From VAZQ01 sp963758945 (lineage in GTDB: Bacteria; Pseudomonadota; Alphaproteobacteria; Rhizobiales; Xanthobacteraceae), in contig CAVWXY010000006.1 in NCBI GenBank assembly GCA_963758945.1, positions 372,001 through 436,000 on the forward strand: a stretch of 64,000 nt of DNA. Reading direction: 5' to 3'. Below are positions 1 through 8,854 of this stretch, in pieces. Each line of letters begins with the position of its first letter. Within the stretch, counting starts at the first letter, position 1. A program made the position numbers and the translations under genes. The notes below the pieces were generated by a model, which did no database searches, was not told the DNA's origin, and worked only from the letters and a program-made list of their open reading frames with translations.

Positions 1-525
1 GATATGCTCGCCGCGCGTGAGCGCCACATCGCCACGGCTGGGATGCGGGAGCGCGCACGCGACGACCGCGTCGGCGAGCCGCTTGCGGGCCGCCACCCGC
101 AGACGCTGGTCATTGAGGAACGCGCCCTTGCCGCGCTCGGCGGTGAACAGCTCGTCGTTGGCCGGATTGTAGACGATGCCGGCCACGACGGTGCCTTCGC
201 GCTCGAGCGCGATGGAGATGGCAAAATGCGGAATGCCGTGCAGGAAGTTCAGCGTCCCGTCGACCGGATCCACGATCCAGCGGTGACTCTTGTCGCTGCC
301 CTCCCGCGCCCCGCCCTCCTCGCCGAGGAAGCCATAACCCGGGCGCGCGTGCTCCAGCTCCTCGCGCAGGATCTCCTCGGTACGCCGGTCGGCGGCGGTG
401 ACGAAATTGGCCGGCCCCTTGAGCGAGACCTGCAGGTGCTCGATCTCGCCGAAATCGCGCTTGAGCATGCGGCTCGCCTTGTGCGCGGCCTTGATCATCA
501 CGTTGAGGAGGGCGGAGCGGAGCAT
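1..525 (-). CDS. suhB: Inositol monophosphatase family protein (SuhB-type), 3' end cut off by the window
   Basis: Only the first 175 residues are inside the window; the reading frame is open to base 1. It shows the metal-binding motifs of the inositol monophosphatase fold: an ADRRTE stretch around residue 45-50, GEEGG at 68-72, and WIVDPVDGTLNF at 83-94 with the paired metal-binding aspartates. The family hydrolyses inositol-1-phosphate or related sugar phosphates with Mg2+; bacterial SuhB also has roles in rRNA transcription, which the sequence here cannot show. The ATG at 525 is the first one in front of the conserved domain. It lies on the same strand as the Sel1 and ThiE-like genes upstream, about 215 bp away, so it may be in the same transcript. 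Confidence 0.9.
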   Translation of the reverse strand, partial: MLRSALLNVMIKAAHKASRMLKRDFGEIEHLQVSLKGPANFVTAADRRTEEILREELEHARPGYGFLGEEGGAREGSDKSHRWIVDPVDGTLNFLHGIPHFAISIALEREGTVVAGIVYNPANDELFTAERGKGAFLNDQRLRVAARKRLADAVVACALPHPSRGDVALTRGEHI

Positions 526-740
526 GGTGGCGTGGCTGTGTTGGCGTCCTCATCGGGGCAGGCAGGAATGATCGGGCGTCCCCGCCGCGTCGAAGCGAGG
601 ATCCGGCGCGGTTCGCCGGTGGGCCCACCGTCCTATGCGCTCAGAACATATGCACTCAAAGAGCCCATCGCGGGCAAGCCCGAGCTCGGGCGCGGGCATG
701 GCGTTCGAGCAGTGGGGTCTGCCCGCGGGCGGCGAAGACG

Positions 741-1823
741 TCAAGAGCGCGAGTCGCGCATCTCCTTGATGGCGTCGAGGTAAGGTTTCGCGGCCTTCTC
801 GCCCGCGGCGCGCACGTCCGGCGGCTGGCTCTGCTCGAACATGTCGAGCGGAATGTCGCTCACGCCGCCGGCCTTGGCGACGATGTGCCACTTGATCGCC
901 TGCACCGGATTGGCCTGCACGCCGTGCCCGACCGCGAGGATATTGGCCAGGCGGTTTTGCGCAACGGGATTGCCCTTGCGGGCGGCTTTCGCCAGCAAGA
1001 TTGCCGCCATCCGCTGATCCTTGGCGACACTCGTGCCGTTGAACAGCGCGATGGCGTATTCCACCTCGGCATCCGTGTTGTCCGCGCGCGAGGCCAGGGC
1101 CAGGAGCCGCACGGCCTCCGCCATATCCTTGGGCACGCCGCGGCCCTCCTTGTACAGCGTGGCGAGCGCGTATTGGGCCTCCGGGCTGCCGGCTTGCGCG
1201 GCGCCGCGGAACAGCTCGGCCGCGCGCGCAAAGTCCTGCGGGAACAATTGACCCTCGAGGTAGAGGAGACCGAGATCGTAGGCGGCCGTGATGTGGCCGA
1301 GCTTGGCGGCGGCGGCGAGCAGCTTCGCCCCCTGCTCGCGGCTGGCGTCGGCGATGCGCCCGGCGAAGTGGAACATAGCGAGCGCGAACATCGCCTCGCG
1401 ATCGCCACGGTCGGCCGCCAGCCGGTACCATTCGGCCGCCTTCTTGTCGTCGTGCACCACGCCCAAGCCGTTGGCGTAAAGCTCGCCGAGCAAGGTCATC
1501 GCCTTGACGTCTTTCTCCTCCTGCACCCGTCGGGTGGCGATCGAAAAAGCGGTGACATAATAGCCGCGCTGGAACGCGCCATAGGCCATGTCGAGGTCGC
1601 GTCCGGGCGCGACCGGTTCCGGCGCGGACGCGGCGGCAGGGGCCGCTTGCGAGGGCGCCGGTTTGCTCGGCGCGGACTTGGCCGCGGGGGCGGCCTTGGT
1701 CGCCGGCGCCCGGGGTGCGGGCGGGCCGAGCGGGATCGGCGGCTGCGCCACGGCGACCGCCATCGAGCCCGCCCACAAAGCCGCGACTACGATGCCGGCG
1801 GCGGCCCGCCCCGCGGGGCTCAT
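741..1823 (-). CDS. Secreted Sel1-like (TPR) repeat protein
   Basis: A 360-residue protein with an N-terminal signal peptide (about residues 1-27, hydrophobic core then AVA-Q), a Pro/Ala-rich linker to about residue 75, and then about six Sel1-like repeats (about 78-340). The repeats carry the usual pattern, for example LLGELYANGLGV followed by KAAEWYRLAA. Sel1 repeats form alpha/alpha solenoids that act as protein-protein adaptors; no enzymatic residues are visible. Its ATG overlaps the stop of the upstream ThiE-like gene by four bases (ATGA), so the two are translationally coupled. The periplasmic location is inferred from the signal peptide. The binding partner is unknown. Confidence 0.85.
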   Translation of the reverse strand: MSPAGRAAAGIVVAALWAGSMAVAVAQPPIPLGPPAPRAPATKAAPAAKSAPSKPAPSQAAPAAASAPEPVAPGRDLDMAYGAFQRGYYVTAFSIATRRVQEEKDVKAMTLLGELYANGLGVVHDDKKAAEWYRLAADRGDREAMFALAMFHFAGRIADASREQGAKLLAAAAKLGHITAAYDLGLLYLEGQLFPQDFARAAELFRGAAQAGSPEAQYALATLYKEGRGVPKDMAEAVRLLALASRADNTDAEVEYAIALFNGTSVAKDQRMAAILLAKAARKGNPVAQNRLANILAVGHGVQANPVQAIKWHIVAKAGGVSDIPLDMFEQSQPPDVRAAGEKAAKPYLDAIKEMRDSRS

Positions 1824-2473
1824 GCGAGCGTCTCCGCCCGCGCGAGGCGTCGCGCGGCATCAGCCACCGTCGCCGACGTGTTGCAGGCGTCGGCGAAGAC
1901 GCAGTCCATCGCGACGAAGTCGGCACCCGCAGCGGCGAGCGGTTCCACCTCCTCGAGTGAAGCGGCAAAGCCGATGCAGGGGACCTCGAACAACTCCGCC
2001 CACCACGCCACCCGCGCGGCGGTCGCGTCGAACGAGGGTCGCTCGCCGGCAGCGTCCGGCTCGCCGAACATGACGTAATCGGCGCCGGCCTCGGCGGCCA
2101 GCATGGCATCGTGTCGGGTCGCGAGGCCGCCGCAACCGGCAATACGGGCGGGCTTGAGCGTCGCAAGCGCCGCCCGGAACGCATCGATCCCGCATAGATG
2201 CGCCCCGTCGGCGCCCGCCCGGACCGCGAGCTCAACAAACCCGTCGAGGAGGAGCGCTGCGCCGCGGTTCTGTACCGTCGGCGCGATCGCTTTGGCGTGA
2301 TCGATGCGATGGCGATCGTCGGCGTCGGGCAGGCGCAGCAGCACGGCGGCGACATCGGCCGCGCCGAGCGCATCGGCCAGCCGGTGCGCGAGCCCGGCCG
2401 GATCCTGCGGGGCCACGAGATAGAGGCGCGGGGCGGGGCGCCTCGGCTCGGCCGGTTTCTCCCTGGACGGCAT
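1820..2473 (-). CDS. ThiE-like (thiamine phosphate synthase family) protein with degenerate active site
   Basis: A 217-residue TIM-barrel protein of the thiamine-phosphate-synthase family. Fold-level signs are the PRLYLVAP start strand, a RAGADGAHL motif (family ADGVHLG) near mid-protein, and a GADYVMFGEPD strand. Several catalytic positions differ: the phosphate/pyrimidine-binding QxRxK-type segment reads VLLRLPD, LGQxD is replaced by LCGID, and the usual G(V/C)S(C/T)H segment reads GCGGLATRH. It may not make thiamine phosphate. The ATG at 2473 gives a normal-length family member; a longer open frame upstream starts from non-ATG codons and is Gly/Arg/Ala-rich. It is coupled to the Sel1 gene by an ATGA overlap. 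No TPP riboswitch was recognised upstream. Confidence 0.75.
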   Translation of the reverse strand: MPSREKPAEPRRPAPRLYLVAPQDPAGLAHRLADALGAADVAAVLLRLPDADDRHRIDHAKAIAPTVQNRGAALLLDGFVELAVRAGADGAHLCGIDAFRAALATLKPARIAGCGGLATRHDAMLAAEAGADYVMFGEPDAAGERPSFDATAARVAWWAELFEVPCIGFAASLEEVEPLAAAGADFVAMDCVFADACNTSATVADAARRLARAETLA

Positions 2474-2740
2474 GGGAATCGAGTGCCCCCGCAATCGGGC
2501 GGTTTGGCGGCGTTTATACAACGTCAACCCTACGAGAGGGTAAATGCCGCACCCTCTCGCGCCAGATTCGGCACGGGCAAGTTGCGCTCCTGGTCCGGAT
2601 GGCCGTGCGAGCCGCGCGCGACCCGAGCCTCGGCCCCCGCCTTCGCCATGGTTCAGTGCGGGCGCTCGCGGGAGCGTGAGCACGGATCGGAGCGAAACAA
2701 CTTCGTGTGAAGAGATTTCGCTCCGGGTATCTGCTCGATC
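2474..2740. other. Intergenic stretch without a recognised gene
   Basis: Together with the adjacent repeat this makes about 310 bp between the aldolase stop and the ThiE-like start. The frames across it lack recognisable protein features. It presumably holds the promoter of the minus-strand ThiE-like/Sel1 pair, but I could not pick out a convincing -35/-10 pair. Confidence 0.4.
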
Positions 2741-2782
2741 GCATGGTCTTGTCCGAAAAGCCTGCGACTTTTTTCGGGGTCA
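2741..2782. repeat. Rhizobiales-type short palindromic intergenic repeat (degenerate copy)
   Basis: The stretch has the arms CCGAAAA and TTTTCGG around a short spacer, flanked by CATGGTCTTGT on one side and GGGGTCA on the other. This matches the layout of the GATC/CTTGTCCGAAAA...TTTTCGGGATCATG repeat that is abundant between genes in Bradyrhizobium and relatives. It sits directly after the aldolase stop codon, where the 7-bp stem could act as an mRNA 3' end. I recognised no second copy in the window. Confidence 0.5.
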
Positions 2783-2783
2783 C

Positions 2784-3809
2784 CTACGCCGCCTTCTTCT
2801 CCAAATCATGCTTCCACTGGCCGCGCGCGGCGAGGCTGTTCATCATCGCGCGGTGGGTGAAGGCGCGCTGCGCGGCGGCGACGTTCTCGCTCTTGCCGGA
2901 CCAAGCCTGCTGCGGTGCCGCCTGCAACGCGCGGCCGTAGCTGAAGGTGACCCGCCACGGCAGGCCGCCGATCCGGTTGATGGCATCGAGGTGCGCGGTC
3001 GCCTCCTCGTCCGACTGCCCGCCGGAGAGGAAGGCGATGCCGGGCACCGCTGCGGGCACACAGGACTTGAGCACCTTGACGGTTTTCTCCGCCACCTCCT
3101 CGACGTCGGCTTGGTTCTTCGCCTTTTTTCCGGCGATCACCATGTTGGGCTTGAGCACCATGCCTTCGAGGGCGATCTTCTGGTAGTAGAGCTGCTCGAA
3201 GACGGTTTTGAGCATCCACTCCGTGACCATATAGCAGCTGTCGATGTCGTGGTCGCCGTCCATCAGCACTTCCGGCTCGACGATCGGTACGATGCCTTCC
3301 TCTTGGCAGAGCGCAGCATAGCGCGCCAGCGCGTGCGCATTGCTCATGATCGCGGCATAGCTCGGGATCTTGGGACCGATGTCGATCACCGCCCGCCACT
3401 TGGCGAACCTAGCGCCGAGCCCGCGATATTCGACCAGTCGCTCGCGCAGCCCATCCAGGCCCTCGGTGATCACTTCCCCCGGCGAGAACGGCAACGGCTT
3501 CGTGCCCTTGTCGACCTTGATCCCGGGGATTGCACCCGATTTTTCGATCACCTTGACCAGCGGCGTCCCGTCCTTGGCGTTCTGGCGGATGGTCTCGTCG
3601 TAAAGGATGACGCCGGAGATGCATTTCGACATCGCCTCGGACGAGCGAAACAGCAGCTCCCGATAGTCGCGGCGATTATCGGGGGTCGATTCCACCCCAA
3701 TGGCATCGAACCGCTTCTTGATGGTTCCCGAGGACTCATCGGCGGCCAGAAGGCCGCGGCCGGGCGCGACCATGGCCTCGGCGACCTTGTTGAGCTCAGC
3801 GAGGTTCAT
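2784..3809 (-). CDS. Class I fructose-bisphosphate aldolase
   Basis: A 341-residue aldolase of the eukaryote-like class I family. It reversibly cleaves fructose 1,6-bisphosphate to dihydroxyacetone phosphate and glyceraldehyde 3-phosphate through a lysine Schiff base, without a metal. Visible motifs are LLAADESSGT (about 20-29), RFAKWRAV with K137, VEPEV (about 178-182) and LKPNMV with the Schiff-base lysine at about 220. A strong Shine-Dalgarno (GGAGG) lies seven bases before the ATG. It follows pgk by 96 bp on the same strand and completes a tkt-gap-pgk-fba run, so it serves glycolysis, gluconeogenesis and possibly the pentose phosphate or Calvin route in the cytoplasm. Confidence 0.95.
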   Translation of the reverse strand: MNLAELNKVAEAMVAPGRGLLAADESSGTIKKRFDAIGVESTPDNRRDYRELLFRSSEAMSKCISGVILYDETIRQNAKDGTPLVKVIEKSGAIPGIKVDKGTKPLPFSPGEVITEGLDGLRERLVEYRGLGARFAKWRAVIDIGPKIPSYAAIMSNAHALARYAALCQEEGIVPIVEPEVLMDGDHDIDSCYMVTEWMLKTVFEQLYYQKIALEGMVLKPNMVIAGKKAKNQADVEEVAEKTVKVLKSCVPAAVPGIAFLSGGQSDEEATAHLDAINRIGGLPWRVTFSYGRALQAAPQQAWSGKSENVAAAQRAFTHRAMMNSLAARGQWKHDLEKKAA

Positions 3810-3905
3810 TGCAACCTCCTCCGTCGCATGTCGGACTCACCGGTGATTTTGCCGCCTCTTCACCTCGTTGGCAAAGGGCTGATGGCCGCGCTTGCAAACC
3901 CCCCG

Positions 3906-5093
3906 TCATTTTACCCTGAGGACCTCGACCCCCGGCAAGGTCTTGCCCTCGAGCCACTCGAGGAAGGCGCCGCCGGCGGTCGAGACATAGGTCAATCGGT
4001 CGGTCACGCCGGCGGCGTTGAGTGCCGCCACCGTATCGCCGCCGCCCGCGACCGTTACAAGCTTTCCGGCCGCCGTGAGTTCCGCGGCAGCCTCGGCGAT
4101 CTCGATCGTACCGATGTCGAACGGCTCGATCTCGAACGCGCCGAACGGCCCGTTCCAGACCAGCGTCTCCGCCCGGGCGAGCACGGAGCAGACATGCTCG
4201 ATGCTGCGCGGACCGATGTCGAGGATCATCTCGTCGCTACCCACGTTGTCCATCGTGACCACGTGCGACGGCGCGTTCGCCCTGAACTCCTTGGCGACCA
4301 CGGCGTCGACCGGCAGCACGATCTCGCGACCCTTGGCCTTCGCCTTCGCCATGATCTCGCGCGCGACGGGAGCGAGCTCGTGCTCGCACAGCGACTTGCC
4401 GACGGAATGTCCGAGCGCGGCCAGAAAGGTATTGGCCATGCCGCCGCCGATGAGGAGAATATCCACCTTTGCGAGCAGGTTGCCGAGGAGGTCGAGCTTG
4501 GTCGATACCTTGGCACCACCGACGATCGCCACGAGCGGACGGGTCGGCCTCTCCAGCACTTTGGTCAGCGCCTGGAGCTCGTCCTGCATGGTGCGGCCGG
4601 CATAGGTCGGCAGCTTTCGCCCCAGGCCCGCGACCGAGGCATGGGCGCGGTGCGCCACCGAGAAGGCGTCGTTGACGAAGATGTCGCCAAGCGCGGCAAG
4701 GGCTTCGACGAAGGCGGGATCGTTGCGCTCCTCGCCCTTGTGAAAGCGCGTATTCTCCAGGCACAGGATGTCGCCGGGCTGCATGGCATTCACTGCGGCC
4801 TCGGCTTTTTCGCCGACGCAGTCCTCGGCGAAGGCGACCGGCCGTTCGAGGACATCGGCGATCGCCGGGGCGAAGAGTTTCAGCGACTGCGTCGGATCGG
4901 GCCCTTTCGGCCGTCCGAAATGGGAAACGAGGATCACCTTGCCGCCCCGGTCGGCGATCTCGCGGATAGTGGGTGCGACGCGCTCGATGCGGGTGGTATC
5001 GGCGACCTTGCCGTTTTCGACCGGCACGTTGAGATCGACGCGCACCAGCACGCGCTTGCCCCTGACGTCGACGTCGTCGAGCGTTCGGAACAT
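3906..5093 (-). CDS. pgk: Phosphoglycerate kinase
   Basis: A 395-residue PGK, the usual length. It transfers phosphate between 1,3-bisphosphoglycerate and ADP. Motifs seen: RVDLNVP near residue 18, SHFGRPKG near 57-64, NTRFHKGEE, and the C-terminal nucleotide-binding VAGGGDTVAAL with STAGGAFLEWLEG. The ATG at 5093 (MFRTLDD) is chosen because it starts the conserved domain directly; the frame stays open further upstream only from a TTG. It lies 52 bp downstream of gap and 96 bp upstream of the aldolase, all on the minus strand, which suggests one transcript. Confidence 0.96.
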   Translation of the reverse strand: MFRTLDDVDVRGKRVLVRVDLNVPVENGKVADTTRIERVAPTIREIADRGGKVILVSHFGRPKGPDPTQSLKLFAPAIADVLERPVAFAEDCVGEKAEAAVNAMQPGDILCLENTRFHKGEERNDPAFVEALAALGDIFVNDAFSVAHRAHASVAGLGRKLPTYAGRTMQDELQALTKVLERPTRPLVAIVGGAKVSTKLDLLGNLLAKVDILLIGGGMANTFLAALGHSVGKSLCEHELAPVAREIMAKAKAKGREIVLPVDAVVAKEFRANAPSHVVTMDNVGSDEMILDIGPRSIEHVCSVLARAETLVWNGPFGAFEIEPFDIGTIEIAEAAAELTAAGKLVTVAGGGDTVAALNAAGVTDRLTYVSTAGGAFLEWLEGKTLPGVEVLRVK

Positions 5094-5145
5094 GGCTATC
5101 GGCCTGCTCGCGGAGTCGGCAGCATCCGTTGCCGCGCCAGCGGGT

Positions 5146-6153
5146 TCAGAGCACCTTACCCATCGCAACCGCGGTGTCGACCATGCGGTTGGAGAAGCCC
5201 CATTCGTTGTCGTACCACGACATCACCCGCACCAGCGTGCCGTCCATCACTTTGGTCTGGTCCATGGCGAAGACCGCCGAATGCGCATCGTGGTTGAAGT
5301 CGCTGGAGACGTTCGGCGCCTCGGTGAAGCCGAGAATGCCCTTGAGCTGCTGCTCAGCGGCGCGCTTCACGGCGCCGTTGATCTCGTCCTTGGTGGTCGC
5401 GCGCCGGGCGACGAACTTGAAGTCGACGACCGAGACGTTCGGCGTCGGCACCCGGATGGCGACGCCGTCGAGCTTGCCGGCGAGTTCAGGCAGCACGAGC
5501 CCGACGGCTTTGGCGGCCCCGGTCGAGGTCGGGATCATGTTGATCGCCGCCGCGCGCGCGCGGTAGAGGTCCTTGTGTACCTGATCGAGCGAGGGCTGGT
5601 CGTTGGTGTAGGAGTGCACGGTGGTCATGAAGCCCTTGTCGATGCCGACGGCGTCATTGAGCACCTTGGCGACCGGCGCGAGACAGTTGGTGGTGCAAGA
5701 GGCGTTGGAGACGACCTTGTGCTCCTTGGTGAGCTTGTCGTGATTGACCCCGTAGACCACGGTGAGGTCGGCGCCGTCGGCGGGGGCTGAGACGATGACT
5801 CGCTTGGCGCCGGCGGCGAGATGCGCGGCGGCCTTGTCCTTCGACGTGAAGATGCCGGTGCACTCCAGCGCTATGTCGATGCCGAGTTCCTTCCAAGGCA
5901 GCGCCGCCGGATCCTTGATGGCGGTCACCTTGATGGTGCCGTTGCCGATGCTGATGGTATCGCCCGCGACCTTGACCTCGCCGGGAAAGCGGCCGTGCAC
6001 CGAGTCGAAGCGCAGCAGATGCGCGTTGGTTTCCACCGGGGCGAGGTCGTTGACCGCAATGACCTCGATGTCCTTGCGCTTCGCTTCCGCGATGGCGCGC
6101 AGCACATTGCGGCCGATGCGGCCAAAACCGTTGATGGCGATACGAACTGACAT
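5146..6153 (-). CDS. gap: Type I glyceraldehyde-3-phosphate dehydrogenase
   Basis: A 335-residue GAPDH converting glyceraldehyde 3-phosphate to 1,3-bisphosphoglycerate. The Rossmann motif INGFGRIGRN is at 7-16. The Asp at about 36 (VNDLAP) suggests NAD rather than NADP use. The catalytic cysteine is in SNASCTTNC (C153). The C-terminal WYDNEWGFSNRMVD signature is intact. An AAAGGAG Shine-Dalgarno stands before the ATG. It is the second gene of the tkt-gap-pgk-fba run, 77 bp after tkt. It could serve both glycolysis and gluconeogenesis; the coenzyme call is inference from one residue. Confidence 0.96.
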   Translation of the reverse strand: MSVRIAINGFGRIGRNVLRAIAEAKRKDIEVIAVNDLAPVETNAHLLRFDSVHGRFPGEVKVAGDTISIGNGTIKVTAIKDPAALPWKELGIDIALECTGIFTSKDKAAAHLAAGAKRVIVSAPADGADLTVVYGVNHDKLTKEHKVVSNASCTTNCLAPVAKVLNDAVGIDKGFMTTVHSYTNDQPSLDQVHKDLYRARAAAINMIPTSTGAAKAVGLVLPELAGKLDGVAIRVPTPNVSVVDFKFVARRATTKDEINGAVKRAAEQQLKGILGFTEAPNVSSDFNHDAHSAVFAMDQTKVMDGTLVRVMSWYDNEWGFSNRMVDTAVAMGKVL

Positions 6154-6230
6154 TCCCCACTCCTTTGCTCGCCTGCCATCGTCCGCCTCGCGCAGACGCG
6201 GGCAGTCGGATGATTGCGCGCTGCGCGGCG

Positions 6231-8327
6231 TCAGGCCCTCCCCAGTTCACTCAATGCCGCTGCGGCCACTTTCTCCGGCGTAATGCCGAAATGCTTGTAG
6301 AGTTCCTTGTAAGGCGCGCTCGCCCCGAAGCTCGTCATGCCGACGAAGGCGCCCTGCGAGCCAATGATCTCGTCCCAGCCCTGCCGCACCGCGGCTTCGA
6401 CCGCGACCTTGGCTTTGGCGCCGCCGATGACCTTGCGCCGCTCGGCGGCGGGGAGCGCGCGGAACAGCTCGAAGCAGGGCACGGAGACGACCCGTGCATC
6501 GACGCCACCCTGGTGCAGCAGCTTGCGCGCTTCCAATGCGATCGCGACTTCCGAGCCGCTCGCGAACAGCGAGACCTCGGGATCGTCCTTCTCAGCGGGC
6601 GCGATTTCGTAGGCGCCGGCGGCGCACCGGTTCACCTCGTCGTATCCGAGGCGCAGCTGCGGCAGGTTCTGCCGGGTGAGCGCGAGAATGCTCGGCGCTT
6701 GCGTATTCTCGAGCGCGAGCTGCCAGCATTCGACGGTCTCCACCGCGTCGCACGGACGGTACAGATAGAGGTTCGGCATCGCGCGCAGCGCCGCGAGCTG
6801 CTCGACCGGCTGATGGGTCGGGCCGTCCTCGCCGAGCCCGATCGAATCGTGCGTCATGACGTGAATGACACGCCGACCCGCCAGCGCGGCAAGGCGGATG
6901 GCCGGCCGGCAATAATCGGAGAAGACGAGGAAGGTGCCGGAGTAAGGGATGACCCCGCCGTGCAGCGCCATGCCGTTCATGGCCGCAGCCATGCCATGCT
7001 CGCGCACGCCGTAGTGGATGAAACGGCCGGAATAATCAGCGGCGGAAAGAACCGCCATGCCCTTGGGCTTGGTATTGTTGGAGCCAGTGAGGTCGGCGGA
7101 ACCGCCGATCATCTCCGGCACCGCCGCGGTGAGCAGCTCGAGCGCGGTCTCGGATGCAGCGCGGGTGGCGATCTCTTTCGGCGCCGCAGCGAGCCTCTGC
7201 TTGACCGAGCGCACCGCCGCGGTGAGTCCGTCCGCCGGCAGCTCGCCACGCAGGCGACGCTCGAATTCCGCGCGGCGCTCCGGGGCCGCGGCTTTCATGC
7301 GATCGGTCCAGGCCTGATGGGCGGCCTCGCCCGCCGCGGCGGCGCTGCGCCACATATCCCGCACATCGGCGGGAACGACGAAGGCGGGCTCCGACCAGCC
7401 GAGCCGCTCACGCGCGCCTTTGATTTCGTCGGCGCCGAGCGGAGAGCCGTGGCTCTTCTCGGTGCCGGCCTTGCTGGGAGCGCCAAAACCGATGGTGGTG
7501 CGGCAGGCGATGAGCGAGGGCCGCTCGCAGGCTTGCGCCGCGGCGATGGCTTCGGCGATGGCCTCGGCATCGTGTCCGTCGACGCGCACCGCGGCCCAGC
7601 CGGCGGCCTCGAAGCGCTTCACCTGATCGACCGAGTCGGCGAGCGACAGCGGGCCGTCGATCGAGATGCCGTTGTCGTCAAACAGCACGACCAGCTTGTT
7701 GAGCCTGAGATGGCCGGCGAGCGCGATCGCCTCCTGGCTGATGCCTTCCATGAGATCGCCGTCGGAGGCGAGCACGTAGGTACGATGGTCCACCAGGTCG
7801 GAGCCGAACGTGGCGGCGAGGTGGCGCTCGGCGATCGCCATGCCGACGGCGTTGCCCAGGCCCTGGCCGAGCGGACCGGTCGTGGTCTCGACGCCCGGCG
7901 TGACGAAGCTCTCGGGATGGCCCGGCGTGAGGGAGCCCAACTGGCGGAAGCGCTTGATCTCCTCGATGGTCATCCGCGCGTAGCCGAGGAGGTGCAGCAG
8001 CGCGTAGACGAGCATCGAGCCGTGGCCGGCCGACAGCACGAATCGATCGCGGTCGGGCCAGGCGGGATCGGCCGGATCGAATTTCAGGAAGCGCGTGAAC
8101 AGCACGGTCGCGATGTCAGCCGCGCCCATGGGCAGGCCCGGATGGCCGGATTTTGCCTGTTCCACGGCGTCCATGGCGAGCACGCGGATGGCGTTCGCCA
8201 TGCGATCGTGCTGGGCTCGGGTCGCGGGTGCCCAGTGGTCGCGGCGGCCGGCCCGCAAGACGGGCGCGGCCGCGACGGCGAAGTGGGGCTTCGGGCTGGT
8301 CATGGTCGGGCCGGACGCATTGCTCAT
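6231..8327 (-). CDS. tkt: Transketolase
   Basis: A 698-residue transketolase, a TPP and Mg2+ enzyme that moves two-carbon ketol units between pentose phosphate and glycolytic sugars. Visible: KSGHPGLPMGAAD near the N-terminus, the TPP-binding SDGDLMEGISQEA with the later DDNGISIDG, the pyrimidine-domain region GVREHGMAAAMNG, and the THDSIGLGEDGPTHQP loop. The ATG at 8327 is preferred; the frame extends upstream only from a TTG at 8360. It heads the tkt-gap-pgk-aldolase run and is divergent from the DUF4164/zapA genes across a 217-bp gap that should carry both promoters. Confidence 0.95.
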   Translation of the reverse strand: MSNASGPTMTSPKPHFAVAAAPVLRAGRRDHWAPATRAQHDRMANAIRVLAMDAVEQAKSGHPGLPMGAADIATVLFTRFLKFDPADPAWPDRDRFVLSAGHGSMLVYALLHLLGYARMTIEEIKRFRQLGSLTPGHPESFVTPGVETTTGPLGQGLGNAVGMAIAERHLAATFGSDLVDHRTYVLASDGDLMEGISQEAIALAGHLRLNKLVVLFDDNGISIDGPLSLADSVDQVKRFEAAGWAAVRVDGHDAEAIAEAIAAAQACERPSLIACRTTIGFGAPSKAGTEKSHGSPLGADEIKGARERLGWSEPAFVVPADVRDMWRSAAAAGEAAHQAWTDRMKAAAPERRAEFERRLRGELPADGLTAAVRSVKQRLAAAPKEIATRAASETALELLTAAVPEMIGGSADLTGSNNTKPKGMAVLSAADYSGRFIHYGVREHGMAAAMNGMALHGGVIPYSGTFLVFSDYCRPAIRLAALAGRRVIHVMTHDSIGLGEDGPTHQPVEQLAALRAMPNLYLYRPCDAVETVECWQLALENTQAPSILALTRQNLPQLRLGYDEVNRCAAGAYEIAPAEKDDPEVSLFASGSEVAIALEARKLLHQGGVDARVVSVPCFELFRALPAAERRKVIGGAKAKVAVEAAVRQGWDEIIGSQGAFVGMTSFGASAPYKELYKHFGITPEKVAAAALSELGRA

Positions 8328-8544
8328 GCGAGGCTCTAGCACGCGCACGAGGGGAGTCAAAGAATGTCAGCATCGGCAGCGCGCGCCATTCACAGGGGTT
8401 GGGACAAATCCCGTTCGAGCGTTGACGAAGCGCCATGCCGCACCGTAGGTTCTCTCTCTAACCGCTTGCCGACGCAAAAGATTTCGTGAGCCTCAGGGTT
8501 GACGAGTCGACGCGATTTCGGCGAGCCAATGGGTGTTGCCGAGG

Positions 8545-8826
8545 ATGACCGAAGGAAGCGCCATCGACGCAGCCACCAGGCGTCTCGCGCTTGCGCTCGA
8601 TGCGCTTGCGGCGGCGGTCGAGCGGCGCCGGGACGCCGACCACGGCGAGGCAACGTTGGACGCGCAGCTGCACGCGCTCGGAGCGGACCGCTCGCGGCTC
8701 GCCTCCGATCTCGATGCCGCCACGGCGAGGGCGCGGGTGCTGGAACATGCCAATCGCGAAGTCGCCCAGCGGCTCGATGCCGCCATTGACACGATCCGTT
8801 CCGTGCTCGCGGCAAGCGAGCGCTGA
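8545..8826 (+). CDS. DUF4164-type small coiled-coil protein
   Basis: A 93-residue protein that is almost entirely predicted helix, rich in Ala, Arg, Asp and Leu with heptad-like spacing, so probably a coiled coil. Small proteins of this type (DUF4164) are found directly upstream of zapA in Rhizobiales; the assignment rests on size, composition and that position. The ATG at 8545 is used; a GTG four codons earlier is possible. It ends 28 bp before zapA. A role with ZapA in Z-ring organisation is inference from context only. Confidence 0.75.
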   Translation: MTEGSAIDAATRRLALALDALAAAVERRRDADHGEATLDAQLHALGADRSRLASDLDAATARARVLEHANREVAQRLDAAIDTIRSVLAASER

Positions 8827-8854
8827 GTCGCCGCAAACGTCACGCGGGAATGCC

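Noticed and set aside
2474..2740. TPP riboswitch upstream of the ThiE-like gene
   Set aside because: The conserved CUGAGA and GACCUG-type motifs were not found.
2544..5297. Very long open frame (917 codons) on the plus strand opposite aldolase and pgk
   Set aside because: It is the antisense of two well-conserved enzymes, rich in Arg, Asp, His and Gly, with no family motif. High GC makes such frames common.
6165..8339. Open frame of 724 codons opposite transketolase
   Set aside because: Antisense shadow of tkt without motifs or a ribosome site.
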